Of a DNA stretch of 64,000 nt, positions 37,519 to 45,469 are shown piece by piece. Position 1 is the first letter of the stretch; each line of letters starts with the position of its first letter. The notes under the pieces were generated by a model, which did not search any database, had not been told where the DNA came from, and saw only the letters and a program-made list of their open reading frames with translations. Origin of the DNA: Candidatus Aminicenantota bacterium (GTDB lineage Bacteria > Acidobacteriota > Aminicenantia > Aminicenantales > Saccharicenantaceae); the NCBI GenBank assembly GCA_017999365.1, contig JAGNLW010000001.1:628239-692238 (forward strand), in the 5' to 3' direction. The position numbers and the translations under genes were made by a program.

Positions 37519-38832
37519 ATGCTGAGGAAGCACCCCCGGGCCCTGGCCTATATCTTCTTCACCGAGATGTGGGAGCGCGTCGGCTTCTACACGCTCATGG
37601 CCATCCTCGTCCTGTACATGGACAAGGTCCTGGGCTGGCCGGACGGCCGCAAGGGCGACGTCTACGGCCTGTTCCTCGCCCTCTGCTATTTCATGCCCCT
37701 TCTCGGCGGCTGGCTCGGCGACAAGGTCATCGGCCAGATACGCACGGTCCGGGCCGGCGCCTTCCTGATGGCCCTCGGCTACGTCGGCCTGGGCGTGTCG
37801 GGCCCCGGGCGCGCGACCCCGTTCTATATCGGCCTCGTCCTTATCGGCATCGGCACGGGCATCTTCAAGGTCAACATGGCCGTCCTGGTCGGCAACCTCT
37901 ACGCCGACAGGCCTCAGCTCAAGGACGCCGGCTACAACATCTTCTACATGGGCGTCAACCTCGGGGCCTTCATCGCCCCGCTCGTGGCCACGCTCAACAA
38001 CGCCGTCTTCCGGAGCTACAACCTGTCGTTCTGGATCGCCGCCGCCGGCATGGTCTTCGCCCTCGTCATCTTCCGGGCCGGCGAGCCCCGCCTGCGGCCG
38101 ATGGACAGCAAGCTCGGGGCCGGGGCCGCTGTCCCGCCCGACTCCGCCGCTCCCGCCTCGGGCCCCGCGCGCCGCCCGCCGGCGCCGCTTTCCGACCGTC
38201 GCGAGGAGCGCCAGCGCATCGCCACGCTGGTCATCCTCTTTCTCATCGTCATCTTCTTCTGGATCGCCTTTTACCAGAACGCCTTCGGCCTGACCCTGTT
38301 CGCCGAGCGCTCGACGGTCGTCCTCAAGTGGCTGCGGCCCGAGACTTACCAGTCCTTCGAGCCCTTCTTCATCCTGGCCCTGACGCCCCTGCTCCTGGCC
38401 CTCTTCGGCCGCCTCAACCGGGCCGGCCGTGAGCCCTCGACCCCGGTCAAGATCCTCCTGGGCATGCTCATCATGAGCCTGGCCATGGGCGTCATGGTCT
38501 GGGCCTCGCTCGCCGGCGGCAACCGCGACCAGAACATCATGTCGCCGGCCTGGCTCATCGGGACCTACTTCATCGTCACCCTGGCCGAGATCCTCATCTC
38601 GCCCATGGGCCAGTCGTTCGTCTCCAAGGTCGCGCCGCCCCGTATCGCAGGGCTGATGATGGGCGGCTGGTTCGCGGCCACGGCCGCCGGCAGCTACGGC
38701 AGCGGCCTGCTCGGCAAGTCCTACAGCCGGCTGGCCCACCACGAGTTCTTCCTGCTCCTGGCCGGCCTCATGCTCCTGGCCGCCGTGCTGGTCGCCCTGT
38801 CCCTCAAGAAGCTCAAGCGCTTCGCCGCCTAA
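37519..38832 (+). CDS. POT-family proton-dependent oligopeptide transporter
   Basis: A 437-residue MFS protein of the PTR2/POT family, importing di- or tripeptides with protons. It has the family's proton-coupling motif ExxERxxxY as EMWERVGFY at about residues 16-24, followed by GWLGDKVIGQIRTV and the segment GTGIFKVNMAVLVGNLY. A long hydrophilic stretch (about residues 190-235, rich in Pro and Ala) separates the halves. The ATG at 37519 is the first that places the helix correctly; the upstream frame adds 22 unlikely residues. The M24 peptidase gene starts 15 bases downstream, so imported peptides may be trimmed at once. Confidence 0.92.
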   Translation: MLRKHPRALAYIFFTEMWERVGFYTLMAILVLYMDKVLGWPDGRKGDVYGLFLALCYFMPLLGGWLGDKVIGQIRTVRAGAFLMALGYVGLGVSGPGRATPFYIGLVLIGIGTGIFKVNMAVLVGNLYADRPQLKDAGYNIFYMGVNLGAFIAPLVATLNNAVFRSYNLSFWIAAAGMVFALVIFRAGEPRLRPMDSKLGAGAAVPPDSAAPASGPARRPPAPLSDRREERQRIATLVILFLIVIFFWIAFYQNAFGLTLFAERSTVVLKWLRPETYQSFEPFFILALTPLLLALFGRLNRAGREPSTPVKILLGMLIMSLAMGVMVWASLAGGNRDQNIMSPAWLIGTYFIVTLAEILISPMGQSFVSKVAPPRIAGLMMGGWFAATAAGSYGSGLLGKSYSRLAHHEFFLLLAGLMLLAAVLVALSLKKLKRFAA

Positions 38833-38847
38833 GACCGGGAGGACGCC

Positions 38848-40032
38848 ATGACCCTGATCAAGGAAAAGGTCGCCCAGGCCGCCGGGCTCCTGCGCGAGTT
38901 CGGCCTGGACTGCTGGATCACCTTCACGCGGGAAAGCGAGATGTGCGGCGACCCGACGCTCGTCTTCCTGGCCCCGGGGCACGTCACCTGGCACTCGGCC
39001 TTCGTCGTCTCGGCCGACGGCCGGGCCCGGGCCGTCGTCGGCCTCTACGACCAAAAGGGTGTCGAGGAGACGGGCGCCTACGACAAGGTCGTCGGCTACG
39101 TCACCGGCGTCAAGGAGCCCCTCCTCGAGGTCCTCAGGGAGCTCGATCCCCGGACCATCGCCGTCAACTATTCCGAGGGAAGCGAGATCGCCGACGGCCT
39201 GACCCACGGCATGTTCCTGACCCTCGAGCGCATCCTGGGCGAGGCGGGCCTGGCCGGCCGCCTGGTCTCGGCCGAACCGGTCGTCTCGGCCCTGCGGGAG
39301 CGCAAGTCGGCGGCCGAGATCGGCTGGATGAGGCGGGCCGTACGGGAGACCGAGGAGATCTACGGCCTCGTCGCCGGCTACGTCACCGCCGGCCGGACCG
39401 AAAGCGAGATCGCGGCCTTCATCCTGGCCGAGGCGGAGCGCCGCGGCCTGCCGACGGCCTGGGGCCGGTCCACCTGCCCGGCCGTCTTCACCGGGCCCGA
39501 CACGGCCCAGGCCCACTACGGCCCGACCGGCCGGACCGTCGCGCCCGGCCATATCCTCAACATGGACTTCGGCGTCAAGATCGAGGGCTACTGCTCCGAC
39601 ATGCAGCGCACGTTCTACGTCCTGGCGCCCGGCGAGACGACCGCGCCCGAGGACGTCATGAAGGGCTTCCGGACCATCGTCCGGGCCGTCGAGGAGTCGA
39701 AGAAGGCCATGAAGCCGGGCGCCGCCGGCCGTGAGATCGACGCCGTCGCACGCGGCATCGTCACCGGCGCCGGCTACGCCGAGTTCCCCCACGCCCTGGG
39801 CCACCAGGTCGGGCGGTTCGCCCACGACGGCACGGCCCTGCTCGGCCCGGCCTGGGAGAAGTACGCCCAGAAGCCCTTCCGCAAGCTCGAGCCGGGCATG
39901 GTCTTCACCATCGAGCCGCGGCTGACCGTCCCCGGCCGCGGCGTCGTCACGATCGAGGACATGGTCGTCGTGACCGAAGACGGGGCCGAGTGGCTGGGCC
40001 GGCCGCAGACGGAGCTCGTCCTGGTCCGTTAG
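38848..40032 (+). CDS. M24 family Xaa-Pro-type aminopeptidase
   Basis: A 394-residue cytoplasmic metallopeptidase. Residues 1-150 form the creatinase-like N-domain and 155-394 the pita-bread fold. Metal ligands are visible: Asp in NMDFGVKIEG, Asp in CSDMQRTFY, His in FPHALGHQVGR, Glu in FTIEPRL and Glu in TIEDMVVV. GGGAGG precedes the ATG by 5 bases. It cleaves N-terminal residues, often before proline, and is co-transcribed with the peptide transporter. Confidence 0.92.
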   Translation: MTLIKEKVAQAAGLLREFGLDCWITFTRESEMCGDPTLVFLAPGHVTWHSAFVVSADGRARAVVGLYDQKGVEETGAYDKVVGYVTGVKEPLLEVLRELDPRTIAVNYSEGSEIADGLTHGMFLTLERILGEAGLAGRLVSAEPVVSALRERKSAAEIGWMRRAVRETEEIYGLVAGYVTAGRTESEIAAFILAEAERRGLPTAWGRSTCPAVFTGPDTAQAHYGPTGRTVAPGHILNMDFGVKIEGYCSDMQRTFYVLAPGETTAPEDVMKGFRTIVRAVEESKKAMKPGAAGREIDAVARGIVTGAGYAEFPHALGHQVGRFAHDGTALLGPAWEKYAQKPFRKLEPGMVFTIEPRLTVPGRGVVTIEDMVVVTEDGAEWLGRPQTELVLVR

Positions 40033-40036
40033 GCGG

Positions 40037-40783
40037 ATGCGGATGAACGAACGGTCCCGGGCCCTGAAGACGGCCGCCCGCGTTCTCCTGCCTCTCGCCG
40101 CCGTCGCCTTCGTCGCCTCGCTCGTCATGCGCTACCGCCTGCCCGGTCCGGACCTCATCCTCGAGCCCCTCCTCCAGGCGCCGGTCCAGACATCGGAGGG
40201 CGTGCCCGAGCCCTTCGACGTGACCCGCAAGGACATCACTTACACTGTCACGCCTCTCTACTCCTACGAGCTCTGGGGCCTCGTCGTCTCCTTCCACCAC
40301 TCGGCCTCCTTCGTCGACATCTCACACCGCCAATGGAAGGACTTCCTCAACACCAAGGACATCTGTGTGCTGTGGGGCCGGAACGTCGAGACCGGCGTCT
40401 ACAAGCGGATGAGGTTCCGCAACCGCGACTTCACCTGCTACTACCGCTACCCGGACCGAGAGACCGGCGAGCTCTTCACGGAGAACGCGCTCTCGAACAA
40501 CCACCTCCTGCCGGCCGACCCGCTCGTGGCCGCGGCCGTCCAAAGGGCCCGCACCGGTGACCAGGTCCGCCTCAAGGGCTGGCTCGTCTCGTACGGCATC
40601 AAGGGCTCGCCCTACGCCCGGCGCTCGAGCACGGTCCGCAACGACCGCGGCAACGGGGCCTGCGAGGTCGTCTACGTCACGGAGTTCGAGGTCCTGCGCG
40701 AGGCCAACACGGCTTGGCGCTCGCTCCGCAAGCTCGCCCTCGTCGCCGGCGCCCTGGCCCTGGCCGCGCTCGCCTTTCTCTAA
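40037..40783 (+). CDS. membrane-anchored protein of unknown function
   Basis: 248 residues with a hydrophobic helix near each end (about 15-35 and 228-246) and a soluble middle. That domain holds DVTRKDITYTVTPLYSYELWGLVVS and VLWGRNVETGVYKRMRFR, and ends with a strand-rich KGWLVSYGIKGSPYARRS segment. I recognise no family function. It follows the M24 gene by 4 bases and probably shares its transcript. Confidence 0.7.
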   Translation: MRMNERSRALKTAARVLLPLAAVAFVASLVMRYRLPGPDLILEPLLQAPVQTSEGVPEPFDVTRKDITYTVTPLYSYELWGLVVSFHHSASFVDISHRQWKDFLNTKDICVLWGRNVETGVYKRMRFRNRDFTCYYRYPDRETGELFTENALSNNHLLPADPLVAAAVQRARTGDQVRLKGWLVSYGIKGSPYARRSSTVRNDRGNGACEVVYVTEFEVLREANTAWRSLRKLALVAGALALAALAFL

Positions 40784-40867
40784 GGCCGATGCGGTCTCGG
40801 TGAGAGATCTCCCCTCGGGAAAACGTCATTATGGATATGACGACCGAAGCTCGCCCCGATCCAGGCC

Positions 40868-40904
40868 TTGACAGAGGGAATACCATAATTCATACTATTG
40901 GTAT
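40868..40904 (+). promoter_or_regulatory. toxin-antitoxin promoter with inverted-repeat operator
   Basis: TTGACA (40868-40873), a 17-base spacer and CATACT (40891-40896). ATACCA (40880-40885) and TGGTAT (40899-40904) are perfect complements 13 bases apart that span the -10 box and reach the start codon. The expected transcription start falls at the ATG, suggesting a leaderless antitoxin message. Confidence 0.65.
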
Positions 40905-41160
40905 GAAAATTGCTATCTCAATTCCCGACAATATTTTCCGAGAGGTCAAGAAGCTGGCCGAAGAGCAGAAGCGGTCCCGAAGCGAGGTCATAGTCGAGGC
41001 CGTCCGTCGGTATATCAAGGACCTCGAAACCCTTCGCATGATCGACCGTCTGAATGAGGTCTACGCGACTCCTGAGACGGAAGAAGAAAGAGCGACGAGG
41101 GAAGCCGACCTGGAGCACTATGCGCGCACGGTCCTCTCGAAAGAGGAAGAGGAATGGTGA
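40903..41160 (+). CDS. CopG-type ribbon-helix-helix antitoxin
   Basis: 85 residues beginning MKIAISIPDNIFREVKKLAE. The first strand and the RSRSEVIVEAVRRYI helices form a ribbon-helix-helix DNA-binding domain. The acidic tail (KEEEEW) should bind and neutralise the toxin. The longer start at 40831 precedes the promoter and was rejected. The last 7 bases overlap the toxin start. Base composition is lower in GC than neighbours, which fits transfer. Confidence 0.85.
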   Translation: MKIAISIPDNIFREVKKLAEEQKRSRSEVIVEAVRRYIKDLETLRMIDRLNEVYATPETEEERATREADLEHYARTVLSKEEEEW

Positions 41161-41549
41161 TCCTCCAGGGAGATGTCTTCTGGTTCGATCCCGGGATGCC
41201 CCACGGTTCCGCGCCCGGCTTCCGGCGTCCTCACGTCGTGGTCCAAAACGACGCATTCAACAGCAGCCGTATTCGAACGATCGTACTCTGCTCGATCACC
41301 TCGAACTTGGAGAGAGCTAAGGCCCCCGGAAACGTCCTCCTTCAGAAGGGTGAAGCGAGCTTGCCCCGGCCCAGCGTCGTTAACGTCTCCCAGATCGTGA
41401 CCGTGGACAGGTCTCTTCTCAAGGAAAAGAGCGGGACCTTGTCGCGACTGCGGGTCAGGGAGATCGACGCCGGCCTCCGCGCGGTCCTCAAACCACGAGA
41501 GCTGCCTGCGGTTGCTCCGCCGACCCCGCGTTCCCACGAGCGAGATTGA
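41154..41549 (+). CDS. MazF/PemK-type toxin
   Basis: 131 residues of the PemK/MazF endoribonuclease fold: start MVILQGDVFWFDPG, then RRPHVVVQNDAFNSSRIRTI and LCSITSN. The family cuts mRNA at short sequence motifs. The typical arginine-bearing RRPHVVV strand is present. The C-terminal 20 residues are an extra basic/proline tail. It overlaps the antitoxin gene by 7 bases, the usual MazEF-like coupling. Confidence 0.88.
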   Translation: MVILQGDVFWFDPGMPHGSAPGFRRPHVVVQNDAFNSSRIRTIVLCSITSNLERAKAPGNVLLQKGEASLPRPSVVNVSQIVTVDRSLLKEKSGTLSRLRVREIDAGLRAVLKPRELPAVAPPTPRSHERD

Positions 41550-41579
41550 CGCAAGCGGACGGTTAGATTAGATTGCCGG

Positions 41580-43937
41580 ATGATGCTCGCCCGGAGAACG
41601 GTCCCTTCCGTCACGTCGGCGCTCGCCGCGGTCATTGCCGTCGCCGCAGGCGCCGCGGCCTGCGCCCCCGCCGCGGCGACGCGGCCCGGTCCCCCTCCCC
41701 TTCCCGTCCGGTCGGGCCCGTGCGGCCGGGCTTTCGTCCTGGTCGACCACGGACGGCCGGCGGCGACCATCGTCATCCCCCCGGACGCCGGGGAGGCGGC
41801 CCGGCGCGCCGCCGACATCTTGCGGACCTCGGTCCTGAAGATGAGCGGCGTCGACCTCCCGGTCGTCGCCGCGGCCGAACCGAGCCGTCCGAACTGCGCC
41901 GTCCTCGGCTTCCCGCCGGAGTCGCTGCCGCCGGAGGTCGCGACCGCGCTGCCGACGCTCCGTCCGGACGGCTTTGTCGCCGCCGCCTCCAATGGCCACC
42001 TCTACGTCGTCGGCGGCAGCGGCCGGGGCGTCGTCTACGGCGTCGTCCACCTGCTCGAGAAGTACTTCGGCTGCCGCCGCTTCAGCCCCACGGCCGAGCG
42101 CTTCCCCCGCGCGGACGACCTCGCCCTCGGCTGCCTCTACGAGGCCGTGAACCCGGCCAACGACGTCCGCGCCGTCAACGGCGATCTCACCCTCGACGCC
42201 GACTACCGCGACTGGCTGCGCCTGACGGACCTCCGCGAGATCTACGGTGACGGCTATTACGTCCACACCTTCGACCGCCTCGTCCCCTGGCGGACGTGGT
42301 TCGCCGCCCATCCCGAGTATTTCGCCCTGATGAACGGCAAGCGCGTCCCCGACCAGCCCTGCCTGTCGCGCCCCGAGGTCTTCGACATCGCCGCGGCCAG
42401 GCTCCGCGAGGAGATGGCCGCCCAGCCGGACAAGCGGACCTGGTCGGTCAGCCAGAACGACAACTTCTCCTACTGCCAGTGCCCAGAGTGCCTGAAGGCC
42501 ATCGAGGAGGAGGGCTCGCCGGCCGGGCCGGTCGTCCGTTTCGTCAACCGTATCGCCGCCCTTTTCCCCGACCGGACCATATCGACCCTGGCCTACCAGT
42601 ATTCGCGCCCGGCCCCCCGCCGGACCCGGCCGCTCCCGAACGTCGAGATCATGCTCTGCACGATCGAGCTCGACCGCAGCCGGCCCATCGCCGAGGCCCC
42701 GGCGAGCGCCTCGTTCGTCCGCGACATCGGGGACTGGGCCCGGCTCACGGACAACATCTATCTCTGGGACTACACGGTCAACTTCTCGCACTTCGTCTCG
42801 CCCTTCCCCAACCTGCGCGTGCTGGCGCCGAACATCCGGTTCTTCGCCGGCCACGGGGTCGGGAAGCACTTCCAACAGACCAACACCGGGCCGGGGCACG
42901 AGGGAAGCGAGCTCAAGGCCTATCTCCTGGCCCGCCTGCTCTGGGACCCGAAAACGGATCCCGACGCGGTCGTCGACGAGTTCCTCGACGGCTATTACGG
43001 CCGGGCCGGGCGCTGGATCCGCCGCTACATCGACGCCCTCCACGACGCGCTCGAGCGCTCCGGGGCCCGGCTCGACATCTACGAGCCGCCGGCCGTCCAC
43101 GCCGCGGACTACCTGTCCGCCGACGACGTCGCCGTTTACAACGGGCTTTTCGACAAGGCCGAGGCGGCTGTCGCAGGCGACCGGGAAGCGCTCGGCCGCG
43201 TCCGGACGGCCCGCCTGCCCCTTCTCTACGCCGAGCTCGAGATCGCCAAGGACGACATGTTCGGGCCGCGCGGCTTTTACGAAGAGCGGGGCGGCCGCTT
43301 CGCCGCCCGGCCGGACATGGTCCGCCGGCTCGAGTCCTTCGCCGCCCGCTGCCGCGAAGGCGGCGTACGGAACCTCAACGAGGGCGGTCTCTCGCCCGAG
43401 GCCTACGTCGAGGCCTTCCGGCGCTTCGTCGACGTCCAAGTCGAGGGCAACCGGGCCTTCCGCCGTCCGGTCGCCGCCGACCCCCCGCCGGCCGCGAAAT
43501 ACGCCCGGGGCGACCTCGCCGTCCTGACCAACGGCGTCCGCGGCGCGGCCGACTTCAAGGTCCATTGGCTGGGCTGGGAAGGCCTCGACTTCGTCCTGAC
43601 CCTCGACCTCGGCGCGCCGGCCGCGGCCCGGGAGATCGCCCTGAGCACGCTGTCGGACGCCCGCAGCTGGATCCTCCACCCGGCATCCGTCGCCTGCGAG
43701 GTCTCGGCCGACGGGGCGTCGTTCCGCGAGGCCGGGACGAAGACGGTCCCCGGCGACCACCGGGACGAGGACGCCGTCCGGACCTTCCTCTGGACGGACG
43801 ATACGGTCCCGCCCGGGACGCTGGCCGCGACGCGCTTCGTGCGTTTCCGCGTCGAGGGCGTCAAGCGCCTGCCGGACTGGCACGCCTCGGCCGGCGGCGC
43901 GGCCTGGGTCTTCGTCGACGAGATCGTCGTCCGCTGA
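41580..43937 (+). CDS. DUF4838 secreted glycosidase-like lipoprotein
   Basis: 785 residues. A hydrophobic N-terminus with VAAGAAACA lipobox precedes a GH67-like N-domain and then the DUF4838 core. Its hallmark is SQNDNFSYCQCPECL at about residue 290, followed by TISTLAYQYSRPAP. The last 140 residues look like an F5/8-type carbohydrate-binding domain (VFVDEIVVR at the end). Family members are predicted secreted glycoside hydrolases; the substrate is unknown. Two adjacent ATGs (41580, 41583) are equally possible. Confidence 0.82.
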   Translation: MMLARRTVPSVTSALAAVIAVAAGAAACAPAAATRPGPPPLPVRSGPCGRAFVLVDHGRPAATIVIPPDAGEAARRAADILRTSVLKMSGVDLPVVAAAEPSRPNCAVLGFPPESLPPEVATALPTLRPDGFVAAASNGHLYVVGGSGRGVVYGVVHLLEKYFGCRRFSPTAERFPRADDLALGCLYEAVNPANDVRAVNGDLTLDADYRDWLRLTDLREIYGDGYYVHTFDRLVPWRTWFAAHPEYFALMNGKRVPDQPCLSRPEVFDIAAARLREEMAAQPDKRTWSVSQNDNFSYCQCPECLKAIEEEGSPAGPVVRFVNRIAALFPDRTISTLAYQYSRPAPRRTRPLPNVEIMLCTIELDRSRPIAEAPASASFVRDIGDWARLTDNIYLWDYTVNFSHFVSPFPNLRVLAPNIRFFAGHGVGKHFQQTNTGPGHEGSELKAYLLARLLWDPKTDPDAVVDEFLDGYYGRAGRWIRRYIDALHDALERSGARLDIYEPPAVHAADYLSADDVAVYNGLFDKAEAAVAGDREALGRVRTARLPLLYAELEIAKDDMFGPRGFYEERGGRFAARPDMVRRLESFAARCREGGVRNLNEGGLSPEAYVEAFRRFVDVQVEGNRAFRRPVAADPPPAAKYARGDLAVLTNGVRGAADFKVHWLGWEGLDFVLTLDLGAPAAAREIALSTLSDARSWILHPASVACEVSADGASFREAGTKTVPGDHRDEDAVRTFLWTDDTVPPGTLAATRFVRFRVEGVKRLPDWHASAGGAAWVFVDEIVVR

Positions 43938-44021
43938 CCCTTCACGATTTCTTGACGCCCCGTTGACAACTCCCCTCCTCCGTTCGCCGATGATGGGCGT
44001 GCGATGAGAGGAGGGAGCCCG

Positions 44022-44810
44022 ATGAACGCAAACAGAGAGAGACGGACGGCGGCCGCCGCGGCGGCGGCGATGGTGGCCATCCTGATCGCGGCCGCGGGGC
44101 CGGCCCGGGCCGGGGACGAGGGGGCCCCGGGGGCCGGCCGGGCGGCGGCGGGAAGCGCCTGGACGCCAGGGATCCGGCAGACCTCGGGACCGGCCGAGTA
44201 CCATCTGGCCGCTCTCGCGTCGTCGTCGCGACGGTCGCGGAAGCTGGCCGGCGGGCTGGGACTGGCCGTCGGGGCGGCCTGCCTCGGCGGCGGCCTGGCC
44301 ATCATGCACGACATGAACGATGAAAGCACCGAAGACCCCTGGAACATCTTCGCCGGCTTCGGGTACCTGGGAGGGGCGGTGATCGCCGTGTCCGGCGGCG
44401 TGGCCATGGCGGGCGGGATCGTGTCCATGTCTTCGACCACGCCGGCCGAGAAACGGTACGCGCGCGTCCTCGCCATCGAGGACCCCCTGGCGAGGGAGGC
44501 GGCCTCGGCCTTGGCCCTGAGCGGGCTGGCCAAGCGAGGGAAACGAGCCCGGGCCGTGCGGGCGGCCATTTACGGGGGGCTCGGGCTCGTCGGAGCCCTG
44601 TCCGCGTCCGGTTCGGACGGTCAGGGGTCGAATCTGACGTTGGCGGCCTGCGGCGGCGGCCTGGCCGCGCTCAGCCTGCTGACCAAGAGCCGGGCGGAAA
44701 AGGCCTATCTCGCCTACGAGCAGGAAAAGGGCCCCGGCATCAGCCCCGAGATCATCCTGGGCGTCGGGCCCCGGGGCGGATTCAGGGCCGGGGTGTCGCT
44801 CGATTTCTGA
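44022..44810 (+). CDS. exported hydrophobic protein of unknown function
   Basis: 262 residues with a signal peptide (MNANRERRTAAAAAAAMVAI, cleavage near AGPARAG), several Gly/Ala-rich hydrophobic stretches and a C-terminal VSLDF. The terminal phenylalanine and alternating strands recall outer-membrane proteins, but this is weak. GGAGGGAG precedes the ATG by 5 bases and fixes the start over 44004. TTGACA at 43963 may belong to its promoter. No family recognised. Confidence 0.6.
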   Translation: MNANRERRTAAAAAAAMVAILIAAAGPARAGDEGAPGAGRAAAGSAWTPGIRQTSGPAEYHLAALASSSRRSRKLAGGLGLAVGAACLGGGLAIMHDMNDESTEDPWNIFAGFGYLGGAVIAVSGGVAMAGGIVSMSSTTPAEKRYARVLAIEDPLAREAASALALSGLAKRGKRARAVRAAIYGGLGLVGALSASGSDGQGSNLTLAACGGGLAALSLLTKSRAEKAYLAYEQEKGPGISPEIILGVGPRGGFRAGVSLDF

Positions 44811-44830
44811 GGCCCCCTCGCGGAGGCCTT

Positions 44831-44860
44831 TTGGACCGTCGAGGGGGCGTCTGGTATAAT
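44831..44860 (+). promoter_or_regulatory. promoter of the DUF882 peptidase gene
   Basis: TTGGAC (44831-44836), an 18-base spacer and a consensus TATAAT (44855-44860), 24 bases before the start. Confidence 0.6.
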
Positions 44861-44884
44861 GGCCCGGCCGACTAAAAGGGTGAC

Positions 44885-45463
44885 ATGGAAGAAAAGCGTG
44901 GCGTCCGGTTCTCGCTCCCGGAAGGGGGACGGCGCCGTTTTCTGGCTTTGGGAGCGGCCGGCCTGGCCCTGCCCCTCCTGTCCAGGATCTCCGCGTTCGC
45001 GGCCGCCGAGCCTCTCCCCGCCGACCGCGAGCTGTCCTTCTATAACACCCACACCGGCGAAGAGGCCTCCGTCGAGTACTGCCGGTCCGGCTGCCTCGTC
45101 CCCGCGTCCCTCGAGAAGATCGACCACATCCTCAGGGACCACCGCACGGGAGAGACCAAGGGGATCGACGTCCGCCTGCTCGACCTCCTGACGCGCCTCT
45201 CGACGACGGTCGCCGCCGGCGGGCCCTTCCACGTCATCTCGGGCTATCGCTCCGCCAAGACCAACGAGCTCCTCCGGAAGCGCGGCGGCGGGGTCGCCGC
45301 CTCGAGCCTCCATCTCGCGGGCCAGGCCATCGACATCCGCCTCCCCGGCCTCGAACTGAAGAAGCTCTATCGGGCCGCCGTCGGCCTGCGCGGGGGCGGG
45401 GTCGGGCTCTACACGGCGTCCGATTTCGTCCACGTCGACGTCGGCCGCGTCCGGACCTGGTGA
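44885..45463 (+). CDS. Tat-exported DUF882/M15-like murein peptidase (YcbK-like)
   Basis: 192 residues. The N-terminus has a twin-arginine signal (GGRRRFLALGAAGLALPLL), so the enzyme is folded before export. The zinc site of the M15/DUF882 family is present: SSLHLAGQAID fits SxHxxGxAxD, and DFVHVDVG supplies the second histidine. FHVISGYRSAKTNELLRKRG is the conserved lead-in. It probably cleaves peptidoglycan cross-links or peptides. It converges with the L,D-transpeptidase gene, 6 bases apart, echoing the ycbB-ycbK neighbourhood of Proteobacteria. Confidence 0.88.
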   Translation: MEEKRGVRFSLPEGGRRRFLALGAAGLALPLLSRISAFAAAEPLPADRELSFYNTHTGEEASVEYCRSGCLVPASLEKIDHILRDHRTGETKGIDVRLLDLLTRLSTTVAAGGPFHVISGYRSAKTNELLRKRGGGVAASSLHLAGQAIDIRLPGLELKKLYRAAVGLRGGGVGLYTASDFVHVDVGRVRTW

Positions 45464-45469
45464 TCCGGC

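Noticed and set aside
44811..44848. CCCCCTCG/CGAGGGGG inverted repeat as a terminator after the gene ending at 44810
   Set aside because: The arms are about 20 bases apart and no T-run follows; it overlaps the next promoter region.
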